From NCBI GenBank assembly GCA_043719155.1, contig JAYSUJ010000027.1:1-8423 (forward strand): 8,423 bases of DNA, in the 5' to 3' direction. The translations under genes and the position numbers were made by a program. This DNA comes from JBBQKQ01 sp043719155. GTDB lineage: Bacteria; Patescibacteriota; Minisyncoccia; Phycocordibacterales; UBA5272. Positions 1-6,309 of this stretch are shown here, one piece after another (the first letter of the stretch is position 1; each line of letters opens with the position of its first letter). Below the pieces are notes generated by a model, which was not told where the DNA came from, did not search any database, and saw nothing but the letters and a program-made list of their open reading frames with translations.

Positions 1-1394
1 CGGCGGTAGCCAAGTTGTTGATAGACATGGGTGTCGAAGTGACTGGGTCTGACGAAGGTTTTTACCCACCAGTTTCAACTTATATTGAAAATAATAATAT
101 TCCATTTATAAAAGGATACAGTCAAGACAACATTCCAATAGATGTAGACACCATAGTAATAGGAAAGCATGCAAGATTGGTGGAAAGTGAATGTGACGAG
201 GTCAAAAAGGCTTTCGACTTGCAAAGAGCGGGTAAAGTTGTGATAAAATCATTTCCGGAAATCATACAAGAGATAGTAAAAAATAGACAAAATTTAGTGG
301 TGGCTGGCTCATATGGTAAGTCTACCTGTACAGCACTTCTGTCCCATGTCTTAGAAAACTCTGGACAAGACATAGGGTATTTTATCGGGGCAACACCTTT
401 AACCCCAAATCAAAATGCAAAGCTGGGAACAGGTAAAATTTTTGTGTTAGAAGGTGACGAGTATCCAAGTGCCAACTGGGACATGTCTTCCAAATTTTTG
501 TATTACAAACCAAGCTCAGTTTTGCTGACAGCTTTGGCACACGACCATACTAATATCTTTAAAACTCATCAAGATTTTATAAATACTTTTTTTGAATTAT
601 TTAAAATAATACCAGATTCTGGAAAGTTGCTGGCATGCTTAGATGAAAAAACTATTTCAAATCAGAAACAAAACATTTTAAAGTCTCATGCAAATACAGT
701 TTTTTACAGTTTGGATAATTTGGAAAATAGCAATGAGATTAAATATTTTGCCAAGAATGTAAACTATGCTGAAATTTCTACTTTTGACTTTTGTAGAAAT
801 AATGAAATCTTGGGTAATGTGAAGACTAGTCTTTTGGGTAAACACAATCTACAAAATATAGTAGGAGCTATTGCCTTTATTTTAGAAAATACAAATACAA
901 GTTTTGAAGATATACAAAAAGGTGTAGAAAGCTTTATTGCTTTAGAAGGAAGACTTAATGAATTGTCGACGAAAAACTCTTTAGGAGTAAAGGTTTTTGA
1001 AGGGTTTGGGTCATCTGTAGATAAGGCTAGAAGTGCGCTAGATGCCATTCTTCTACATTTTCCAAAAAAGAATGTAAAAATAATTTTTGAGCCACACACT
1101 TTTTCTTGGCGAAACAAAGAGGCTATAACTTGGTATGATACGGTTTTTTTGGGCGCAAAAAAAGTCTATGTTTATGAGCCACCCACCCATGGGTCACAAT
1201 CTATAACTCAGTCAACGCAGAAAGAAATAGTAGACAGAATAAATATGTCGGGTGTGGAGGCAGTAGAAATAGTTGAACAGGAAATAGTGATAGATAAAAT
1301 CAAAAAAGAGTTGGATTTTGAAAACGATATTATTCTAACCTTATCTTCCTCTGACTTTGGTGGGTTAATTGCAAAGCTTGTACTTGAATTATGA
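1..1394 (+). CDS. Mur ligase, Mpl/MurC type (5' end outside window)
   Basis: Partial gene: the frame is open to the left edge (codons from base 3), and the first residues (AKLLIDMGVEVTGSD) match the inside of a Mur ligase Rossmann domain, so the true start lies upstream. Residues below are counted from the TTG at 15. Seen: ATP P-loop GSYGKST at 98-104, central-domain motif EGDEYPSANWD at 146-156 (Mpl family: EADEYDTAFFD), DH at 177-178 followed by NIF (Mpl: DHADIF), and KHNLQNIVGAIAF at 276-288 opening the ADP-binding C-terminal domain. The order and spacing fit UDP-N-acetylmuramate:L-Ala-D-Glu-meso-DAP ligase (Mpl), a cytoplasmic enzyme that recycles murein tripeptide, better than MurD, MurE or MurF. 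Odd: the usual D-D-[FY]-x-H-H-P loop is replaced by EGFGSSVDKA (329-338), and the P-loop has KS rather than KT. It overlaps the next gene by ATGA. The family is secure; the exact substrate is not, so I withhold the symbol mpl. Confidence 0.85.
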   Translation, partial: AVAKLLIDMGVEVTGSDEGFYPPVSTYIENNNIPFIKGYSQDNIPIDVDTIVIGKHARLVESECDEVKKAFDLQRAGKVVIKSFPEIIQEIVKNRQNLVVAGSYGKSTCTALLSHVLENSGQDIGYFIGATPLTPNQNAKLGTGKIFVLEGDEYPSANWDMSSKFLYYKPSSVLLTALAHDHTNIFKTHQDFINTFFELFKIIPDSGKLLACLDEKTISNQKQNILKSHANTVFYSLDNLENSNEIKYFAKNVNYAEISTFDFCRNNEILGNVKTSLLGKHNLQNIVGAIAFILENTNTSFEDIQKGVESFIALEGRLNELSTKNSLGVKVFEGFGSSVDKARSALDAILLHFPKKNVKIIFEPHTFSWRNKEAITWYDTVFLGAKKVYVYEPPTHGSQSITQSTQKEIVDRINMSGVEAVEIVEQEIVIDKIKKELDFENDIILTLSSSDFGGLIAKLVLEL

Positions 1395-2164
1395 AAAAAA
1401 TATTTTCCGAATATCAAAATGACTACAGTAGTTATACTTTTTCCTATGCGCATTACGCGATTTTAGAAAATTTGAAAGATTTGAGTGAAATTTATGAAGG
1501 TGGATATCTGCCCTATACAGGCTCGCCAGACTTGGAGAATCATTTTTATTTTTGTCGAAGTGCCAGAATAAATTTGGAAAAGTTTAAACAGAATAGTGAA
1601 AATAAGAGAGTGTTAAAAAAACAAACTAAAATTTTTACAAAAAAATTTTTTGCTAATTTTCAAACTATACCCAAAGAGCTTGGTGCAAAAGTGTTTGAAA
1701 TGTATTTGAATTATTTTCACAAAATACACGGCGAAAAGGTTATGGGCAAGAAAAGGTTGGAGCTTATCTTGAATTCGCAATATCAAAATAAGAATGTTCT
1801 ATATTTTGAAAAAACAGAGAGTGACGAAGAGGTGCTAGTTGGCGGGATGATAATGGTGACTGATCTTAAAAAACAAAATATGCATGTCTGGTACCTAGGC
1901 TACGAGCAAGAATATAAAAATACAGGCTTTGGGATTTGGATGTTTTTAGAGCAAATAGAAGCAGCTAAAAATGAAGGTTATAAGTACTTTTATTTAGGAA
2001 CTTGTTATGGTGAAAAAGCTAAATACAAGCTCAATTTTGAAGGTTTAGAATATTTTGACGGCAATGTATGGGTTTGTGACATAAAGAGACTGAAAGAATT
2101 AATAAAAAAAGATAAAGAGAGAAAGGGTTGTGATCTATTAAAAGAAAATCTGAAACTTTTTTAA
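1391..2164 (+). CDS. ATE/Bpt-like aminoacyl-tRNA-protein transferase family protein
   Basis: 257 aa. The C-terminal half has the signature of arginyl- or leucyl-tRNA-protein transferases (Ate1/Bpt, GNAT-like fold): NTGFGIWMFLEQIEAAKNEG (177-196), YFYLGTCY (199-206), KAKYKLNFEGLEYFDG (209-224), comparable to the family pattern SLG..ALLQQIE.A...G..Y.YLGYWI...KMAYK..F.PLE...DG. The N-terminal part (GGYLP at 37-41, HFYFC at 51-55, KR..KK at 72-77) resembles the ATE N-domain, but only one Cys (C55) remains of its usual cysteine cluster. Known family members move an amino acid from tRNA to a protein N-terminus; the fold is shared with FemX-type peptidoglycan bridge enzymes. The ATGA overlap with the Mur ligase suggests translational coupling and a shared pathway, so a cell-wall precursor is a possible acceptor (inference). 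A terminator follows 25 bases after the stop. The family assignment is fairly sure; the donor and acceptor are unknown. Confidence 0.7.
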   Translation: MKKIFSEYQNDYSSYTFSYAHYAILENLKDLSEIYEGGYLPYTGSPDLENHFYFCRSARINLEKFKQNSENKRVLKKQTKIFTKKFFANFQTIPKELGAKVFEMYLNYFHKIHGEKVMGKKRLELILNSQYQNKNVLYFEKTESDEEVLVGGMIMVTDLKKQNMHVWYLGYEQEYKNTGFGIWMFLEQIEAAKNEGYKYFYLGTCYGEKAKYKLNFEGLEYFDGNVWVCDIKRLKELIKKDKERKGCDLLKENLKLF

Positions 2165-2188
2165 AAAGTTAAGTCCAACAATACTTAT

Positions 2189-2209
2189 CCCCAAATTTGG
2201 GGTTTTTTT
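2189..2209 (+). terminator. Intrinsic terminator of the Mur ligase/ATE-like operon
   Basis: The perfect palindrome CCCCAAATTTGGGG (2189-2202) is followed at once by seven T residues (2203-2209). It can fold as CCCCA/TGGGG around an AATT loop. It lies 25 bases after the ATE-like stop and just before the mraZ control region, so it separates the two transcripts. Confidence 0.85.
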
Positions 2210-2210
2210 G

Positions 2211-2239
2211 TTGCAAAAAAAATAATGGTGGGATAGACT
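2211..2239 (+). promoter_or_regulatory. Candidate promoter of the mraZ-ftsI cluster
   Basis: A -35-like TTGCAA (2211-2216, 4 of 6 consensus matches) and a -10-like TAGACT (2234-2239, 4 of 6) are separated by 17 bases. A start near 2246 would follow. The -10 lies between and touches the first two TGGGA boxes, as expected if MraZ represses by occluding polymerase. Both hexamers are imperfect and the sequence is AT-rich, so this placement is tentative. Confidence 0.4.
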
Positions 2240-2253
2240 GGGATGAAGTGGGA
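2229..2253 (+). promoter_or_regulatory. MraZ operator: three TGGGA boxes with 10-bp period
   Basis: TGGGA occurs at 2229-2233, 2239-2243 and 2249-2253, each separated by exactly five bases (TAGAC, TGAAG). This is the TGGGN-N5 repeat bound by MraZ upstream of its own gene in E. coli and other bacteria. It sits 45-69 bases before the mraZ start. Exact repeat, exact spacing and position together make autoregulation by the MraZ encoded here very likely. Confidence 0.9.
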
Positions 2254-2278
2254 GATTTTGCAAAGCAAAATCTCCCAC
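2248..2278 (+). repeat. 14-bp perfect inverted repeat with AAA loop in the mraZ leader
   Basis: GTGGGAGATTTTGC (2248-2261) and GCAAAATCTCCCAC (2265-2278) are exact reverse complements around a three-base AAA spacer. The left arm contains the third TGGGA box; the right arm carries a TGGGA on the opposite strand. No T-run follows, so it is not a simple terminator. It ends 19 bases before the mraZ ATG and would form a strong hairpin in the mRNA leader. Confidence 0.85.
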
Positions 2279-2297
2279 CAATAAAAGACTTAAATAC

Positions 2298-2732
2298 ATG
2301 CTGATAGGCCAATACGCACACACTGTAGATGATAAAAAAAGACTTTCTGTGCCAGCTAAATGGCGAAAAGTTTTTGGAAAAACTATAGTTGCAACTAGGG
2401 GACTTGATTCATGTTTGTTCCTTTACACAACGAAAGAATGGGAAGTTATTGCTCAAAAGCTTAGCTCCGCATCTCTTGGCTCAAAAGACTCTCGTGACTT
2501 AAACAGGTTCTTCCTTTCCGGAGCGGTAGAAATTGACATAGATAGTGCAGGGAGAATTTTGCTCCCAGAATATTTAAAAGATTTTGCAGCTCTAAAGGAA
2601 AAAGTTATCTTTGCTGGTTTATATTCACGTGTAGAAATTTGGGATGAAAAAGTTTGGGAAAAGAAACAAAAAGAAGTTAGTTCTAGGGCTGATGAAGTGG
2701 CTAGTAAGCTGCAAGAGGTTGGCATGATTTAA
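2298..2732 (+). CDS. mraZ: Transcriptional regulator MraZ
   Basis: 144 aa, the usual MraZ length. It starts with the typical MLIGQYAHTVDDKKRLSVP and contains two SpoVT-AbrB-type half domains, each with the conserved DxxxR motif: D11-R15 (DDKKR) and D82-R86 (DSAGR), followed by LSVP and ILLP. FFLSGAVEIDIDSAGRILLP and the late segment RVEIWDEKVWEK are also family features. MraZ is a DNA-binding protein that forms ring-shaped oligomers and controls the division and cell-wall cluster; the TGGGA boxes just upstream are its expected site. The ATG at 2298 gives the canonical N-terminus, although no Shine-Dalgarno sequence precedes it. rsmH starts four bases after the stop, the classic mraZ-rsmH order. 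Confidence 0.97.
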   Translation: MLIGQYAHTVDDKKRLSVPAKWRKVFGKTIVATRGLDSCLFLYTTKEWEVIAQKLSSASLGSKDSRDLNRFFLSGAVEIDIDSAGRILLPEYLKDFAALKEKVIFAGLYSRVEIWDEKVWEKKQKEVSSRADEVASKLQEVGMI

Positions 2733-2736
2733 AAAA

Positions 2737-3708
2737 ATGAAAATTACAAACAATCCAACTCAAAAAAATGCTGACGAACTACATTATTCTGTTATGAAGG
2801 CAGAGTCAATTTCGTCGCTCAATCTTAAGGCTGGCCAGACAGTTGTTGACGCAACTGTAAATCGGGCTGGGCATGCCGTAGAGATAGCAAAAGCAATTGG
2901 TGAGACTGGGATTATTGTAATTTTCGACTTAGACAAAGAAGCTCTAAATTTTTCCAAGAAAAGAATAGAAGGTTTGGAGAATGCACCAAAAGTCCATGCG
3001 GTAAATACTAACTATCGACATATAAAGAATTCTTTAAAAGAGTTGGAGATAGAAAAAGTAGATAGAATTTTTGCAGACTTCGGACTTTCAAGTCAAGAGT
3101 TAGAAATATCTGGTAGAGGTTTTTCTTTTTTAAAAGACGAGCCACTACATATGACTTTTCAGTCTGAAGTTGTAGATGATACTTTTACAGCTACAGACCT
3201 AATTAACAATTTATCTGTTGGAAACTTAGAGAAAATCTTTAAATTTTATGGAGACGAGCCCTATGCTTGGAAAATAGCTAACGCCATTGTTGAAACAAGA
3301 GAAAAAATGTTGGAAGAAGGTATTGGAAGTATAAAAACCAGAAAACAAAAAATTGAAACAACTAAACAGTTGGTAGATATTATAGAATCTGTAGTTAAAA
3401 GAAGTGGTAAAACTCACCCGGCAACAAGAGTATTTCAGGCAATACGAATTGCGGTCAATGACGAATATGAGAGTATTAAAGAATTTGTTGAAGACAGTTA
3501 CCAACTTCTTGTGGAGGGCGGAGTACTGTCAATAATAACTTTCCACTCTGGTGAAGACAGGATAGTTAAACAAATGTTTAAGACTTTTGAATCAAAAATT
3601 TTAAAAAACAAGCAACTTATGCAGAAACCTGGTAGAAAAGAAGTTTTGGAAAATAAAAGAAGTAGAAGTGCTGTGCTTCGCACAATTGTCAAAAATACAA
3701 ATATATGA
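2737..3708 (+). CDS. rsmH: 16S rRNA (cytosine(1402)-N(4))-methyltransferase RsmH
   Basis: 323 aa, close to the usual length of about 310. RsmH (MraW) uses S-adenosylmethionine to methylate N4 of C1402 in the 16S rRNA decoding centre. Seen: N-terminal ELHYSVMKAE (14-23), SAM motif I VDATVNRAGHA (37-47), FDLD at 63-66, FADFGLSSQELE (112-123), GRGFSF (126-131), HPATRVFQAIRIAVNDE (227-243), the GGVLSIITFHSGEDRIVK segment (261-278), and the C-terminal RSRSAVLR (308-315). Odd: motif I normally reads GGGGH where this has NRAGH, and the usual LDMRM is LHMTF (137-141). The main catalytic-region motifs remain, so the protein is probably active. It starts four bases after mraZ, and its TGA overlaps the ATG of the next gene (ATGA), suggesting coupled translation. 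Confidence 0.95.
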   Translation: MKITNNPTQKNADELHYSVMKAESISSLNLKAGQTVVDATVNRAGHAVEIAKAIGETGIIVIFDLDKEALNFSKKRIEGLENAPKVHAVNTNYRHIKNSLKELEIEKVDRIFADFGLSSQELEISGRGFSFLKDEPLHMTFQSEVVDDTFTATDLINNLSVGNLEKIFKFYGDEPYAWKIANAIVETREKMLEEGIGSIKTRKQKIETTKQLVDIIESVVKRSGKTHPATRVFQAIRIAVNDEYESIKEFVEDSYQLLVEGGVLSIITFHSGEDRIVKQMFKTFESKILKNKQLMQKPGRKEVLENKRSRSAVLRTIVKNTNI

Positions 3709-4034
3709 AAGATATAAAAATTACAAAACAAAAAGTTAAAAAGGTGGTAGAAAGGGAATCAGTTGTTAATCATAATGAGAAAACAAGTATAAAAACTGGT
3801 AAACTTTCTTTTGTCTTTTTTACTTCCATGTTTATGGCTGTATTTGTCTATATTTTTCTTGTTTCTTCGTCAATTTTTTATTCGGTAAAAGAAAGCAAAT
3901 TAGCTTATAAGAGTACTATTTTGCAAAACAATTTAGTAAATGAGGATGACTTGGCATATGTTTCAGTTAAAAGAGCTTCTGAACGTATTTCATTTATAAA
4001 TAAATCCACAGACAGCGGGCTAAGTCTAAAGTAG
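3705..4034 (+). CDS. FtsL-like single-pass division protein
   Basis: 109 aa. A basic cytoplasmic N-terminus (about residues 1-33, rich in Lys) is followed by one membrane helix (about 35-57) and a short extracytoplasmic tail with a charged, helix-prone pattern from about 60 to 100. That topology, the small size and the position between rsmH and ftsI match FtsL, which together with FtsB/DivIC recruits and activates the FtsW-FtsI septal synthase. Sequence similarity to known FtsL is not visible to me, as is common for this fast-evolving family, and the coiled coil is short. The assignment therefore rests mainly on synteny and topology. It overlaps rsmH by ATGA and lies 15 bases before the preferred ftsI start. 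Confidence 0.65.
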   Translation: MKDIKITKQKVKKVVERESVVNHNEKTSIKTGKLSFVFFTSMFMAVFVYIFLVSSSIFYSVKESKLAYKSTILQNNLVNEDDLAYVSVKRASERISFINKSTDSGLSLK

Positions 4035-4049
4035 TCATCATGTTTGTAT

Positions 4050-5771
4050 ATGAAGAGTTTTCTATACTTTAATGAATCTAGAATAAAGTACTTTGGACTT
4101 GCTGGAGTTTTCTGTCTATCTTTCTTATATTTAATTTGTGTTGTTTATAAGTTACAGGTAAAAAACCATGAATACTATTTTAATCAGAGGAGTTTACAAA
4201 ATAGCTACTCTGGTGAGATGCAGAAAAGGGGGACTATTTTCTCCACCAGAAAGGACGGGCAACTGGTACCAATTGCTGAAGACGAGGTTTGGTACAGGTT
4301 GACTGTTTCGCCAAAACTAATTTCCAGTTTTTACGAAGACAGAGTGTTTGAGCTTGTAAACAAAGTAACACCTGTAGATAGAGCTTCTTTTTATAGTAAA
4401 GTAAAAAACAAAAAAGACTCTTATGAGGAGTTAAAGATAATTAGTAAGTTGGAGGCCGAAACAATAGAAAAAATGGATATACAAGGAGTTCAGACTGCGA
4501 AAATATTTAAAAGAAAATACTCTCTTGGAGAAGTTGCTGGAAGAGTGGTTGGTTTTGTTGGTGGAGGAGCCACTGGATTTGAAGGTAAATATGGTTTAGA
4601 GAAATTTTATCAGTCAGATCTAACTTCCGGCAAGTCAATAGAACAAAATTTCTTTTCGAAAATATTTAATAAAAAAAGTTTGAATGAACATTTTAACAGC
4701 AACTTTTCGAAAGATATTGTTACTAGTTTGGAACCGAATGTTATGAAGTTTCTCTTTAATCTACTTTCAGAGACAAAAGAAAATTGGAGTGCTGATGAGG
4801 TTAGTGCAATAGTCATGAAGGTGGACAACGGTGAGATTGTCGCCATGGAAACTGTGCCAGAGTTTGACCCAAATAGATACCAGGACTATGCTCCGGAGAA
4901 CTATGGAAATCTTTCTGTACAAGGAGTTTATGAGCTTGGCTCGATTATGAAGCCTATAACAATGTCTGGAGGTATAGAAGCAGGACTGGTAACGCCGGCG
5001 AGCACTTTTAATGACAAGGGATTTGTAAAAATTGATAACTATACAATCAAGAACTTTGACGAAAAAATAAGAGGTATAGTTACGATGCAAGATGTAATAA
5101 GTCAGTCACTAAACACTGGTGCAGTGTATGTACAACAGCTTTTAGGAAAGAAGAAGTTTAAAGAAAATTATATTCAATTTGGTTTAGACGAGCAAACTGG
5201 TATAGATTTTCCAGGAGAACTCTCAAACCAAAACGGAAACCTGGATACAGATACAGATGTAAACTTTGCAACAGCGTCTTTCGGACAAGGTGTAGCCATC
5301 ACTCCGATCTCTATGCTAAATTCACTTAACATAATTCCAAATAGGGGAAAAGTCATTTGTCCACATTTTCTTATTGCAAAGAAAATAGAAGAAAAAAATA
5401 TTCAACTTTTTGACTGTGAAAAGGGAGACAGACAGGTGGTCAGCACCTCTACAGCTGCTACTGTCAAACAAATGATGGTGGAGTTGATAGATACTGGCCT
5501 TGCCCATGGTAGATACAAAGATAAAAATTATAAAGTTGGAGCAAAAACTGGTACAGCTCAACTACCTAGTCCAGATGGAAAGTATTATAAAGACAAATTT
5601 ATTCACTCTTACTTTACTTTTTTTCCGGCTAAAGACCCAAAGTTTGCTGTCTTGATTTATCAGGTCAACCCCAAAAGAGGGTTGTTGGCTTCTTTGACTT
5701 TAGCTCCTGTAGCTACAAAAATTAAGGATTTCATGTTAATGTATTATAATGTTCCACCAGATAGAAATTAA
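4050..5771 (+). CDS. ftsI: Peptidoglycan D,D-transpeptidase FtsI (class B PBP)
   Basis: 573 aa. Septal class B penicillin-binding protein, which cross-links new peptidoglycan during division together with an FtsW-type glycosyltransferase. Numbered from the ATG at 4050: N-terminal membrane anchor about 12-35, KRGTIF near 59-64 (the R-G-x-I motif opening the class B pedestal domain), pedestal domain to about 225, then the transpeptidase domain. All three active-site motifs are present: SIMK with catalytic Ser298 and Lys301, SLN at 353-355, and KTGT at 499-502. YELGSIMKP replaces the more usual YEPGSTFKP. There is no PASTA domain; the protein ends shortly after the transpeptidase fold. A TTG at 4044 would add two residues; I prefer the ATG. 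No strong Shine-Dalgarno sequence is seen. Location directly after the FtsL-like gene supports FtsI rather than an elongation PBP2. Confidence 0.93.
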   Translation: MKSFLYFNESRIKYFGLAGVFCLSFLYLICVVYKLQVKNHEYYFNQRSLQNSYSGEMQKRGTIFSTRKDGQLVPIAEDEVWYRLTVSPKLISSFYEDRVFELVNKVTPVDRASFYSKVKNKKDSYEELKIISKLEAETIEKMDIQGVQTAKIFKRKYSLGEVAGRVVGFVGGGATGFEGKYGLEKFYQSDLTSGKSIEQNFFSKIFNKKSLNEHFNSNFSKDIVTSLEPNVMKFLFNLLSETKENWSADEVSAIVMKVDNGEIVAMETVPEFDPNRYQDYAPENYGNLSVQGVYELGSIMKPITMSGGIEAGLVTPASTFNDKGFVKIDNYTIKNFDEKIRGIVTMQDVISQSLNTGAVYVQQLLGKKKFKENYIQFGLDEQTGIDFPGELSNQNGNLDTDTDVNFATASFGQGVAITPISMLNSLNIIPNRGKVICPHFLIAKKIEEKNIQLFDCEKGDRQVVSTSTAATVKQMMVELIDTGLAHGRYKDKNYKVGAKTGTAQLPSPDGKYYKDKFIHSYFTFFPAKDPKFAVLIYQVNPKRGLLASLTLAPVATKIKDFMLMYYNVPPDRN

Positions 5772-5779
5772 TATAAAAT
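5745..5779 (+). promoter_or_regulatory. Candidate promoter elements before the membrane-protein cluster
   Basis: A perfect TATAAT (5745-5750) lies inside the 3' end of ftsI, and TATAAA (5772-5777) lies in the short spacer before the ATG at 5791. The -35 regions are poor (TTAAGG at 5722-5727 for the first). Either could start a transcript for the four genes downstream, the second with a leader of only a few bases. AT richness makes chance matches likely. Confidence 0.25.
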
Positions 5780-5790
5780 TTCGCTAATCT

Positions 5791-6309
5791 ATGAAAGTTA
5801 ATAGTAAAATAATTTTAAAAACTACTTTTGTCTGGCTGGCTTCTATTTTGTTTTTCTTGATAGCTAGTTTTTTCAAGGAATTTTACCAAATATATACATA
5901 TTCTGCTGGCAATTTTTTATTTCTAGGTGACATGCTTACTTATCTCCAAGATTTTTTGGCAACTGTGCATACAAGTCTGTTTTTTTTGATAGTTATTTTC
6001 TCAGCCCTACTTTCTTACTTTTATTATACTTACATTTTAATTTCTCAAACTAAAATAGACAGAAATGCAAAGACTAAAAATTCCAAGTATGGACTAGCTG
6101 GTGTTGTGTTTACCTATTTAGGTTTTGGCTGTGTTGCTTGCGGACAAACTTTACTGTATTCTTTTTTACTTTTGCTAGGTAGTAACGTGAGTCTGTTTTT
6201 GGCTCCAGTTATCGGCGAGATTTCATTACTTTTAGGTATAGTTTTCTTGCTATTTGGGGTATTTAAAAACAAACAAATTCTAAAAAATAGAAATTTATGC
6301 AAAATATAG
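5791..6309 (+). CDS. Four-helix membrane protein with intramembrane CxxC
   Basis: 172 aa, function not recognised. Hydrophobic segments lie at about residues 10-28, 59-84, 100-128 and 131-157, giving four likely membrane helices. The third begins with GVVFTYLGFGCVACGQTLL, in which C114 and C117 form a CxxC flanked by glycines near the membrane interior. Such a G-C-x-x-C-G helix could bind metal, form a disulfide, or serve redox exchange with exported proteins; none of these is shown. I recall similar GC..CG helices in uncharacterised membrane proteins of Patescibacteria and archaea, but cannot name a family. The C-terminus is basic, and the last 13 bases overlap the nuclease gene, so the two are probably co-expressed. 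The start at 5791 is the first Met, 19 bases after the ftsI stop. Confidence 0.8.
   Translation: MKVNSKIILKTTFVWLASILFFLIASFFKEFYQIYTYSAGNFLFLGDMLTYLQDFLATVHTSLFFLIVIFSALLSYFYYTYILISQTKIDRNAKTKNSKYGLAGVVFTYLGFGCVACGQTLLYSFLLLLGSNVSLFLAPVIGEISLLLGIVFLLFGVFKNKQILKNRNLCKI

Noticed and set aside
122..1453. Minus-strand open frames opposite the Mur ligase
   Set aside because: They overlap conserved Mur ligase motifs on the + strand and show no recognisable protein features.
2248..2278. The mraZ leader hairpin as an intrinsic terminator or attenuator
   Set aside because: No T-run follows the right arm (it continues CAATAAAAG), so simple rho-independent termination is not supported.
1392..3708. 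UGA recoded as glycine, as in Gracilibacteria/SR1
   Set aside because: TGA ends the Mur ligase and rsmH at the expected lengths, each within an ATGA overlap, and no in-frame TGA is needed inside any gene.
4040..4072. Ten-codon ORF (ATG at 4040) overlapping the ftsI start
   Set aside because: It is out of frame with ftsI, has no ribosome binding site, and such short frames are expected by chance; the in-frame ATG at 4050 explains ftsI.
3226..5561. Minus-strand open frames of 60-107 codons opposite rsmH and ftsI
   Set aside because: They lie fully opposite well-recognised genes, have low-complexity Phe/Ser-rich translations and no family motifs.
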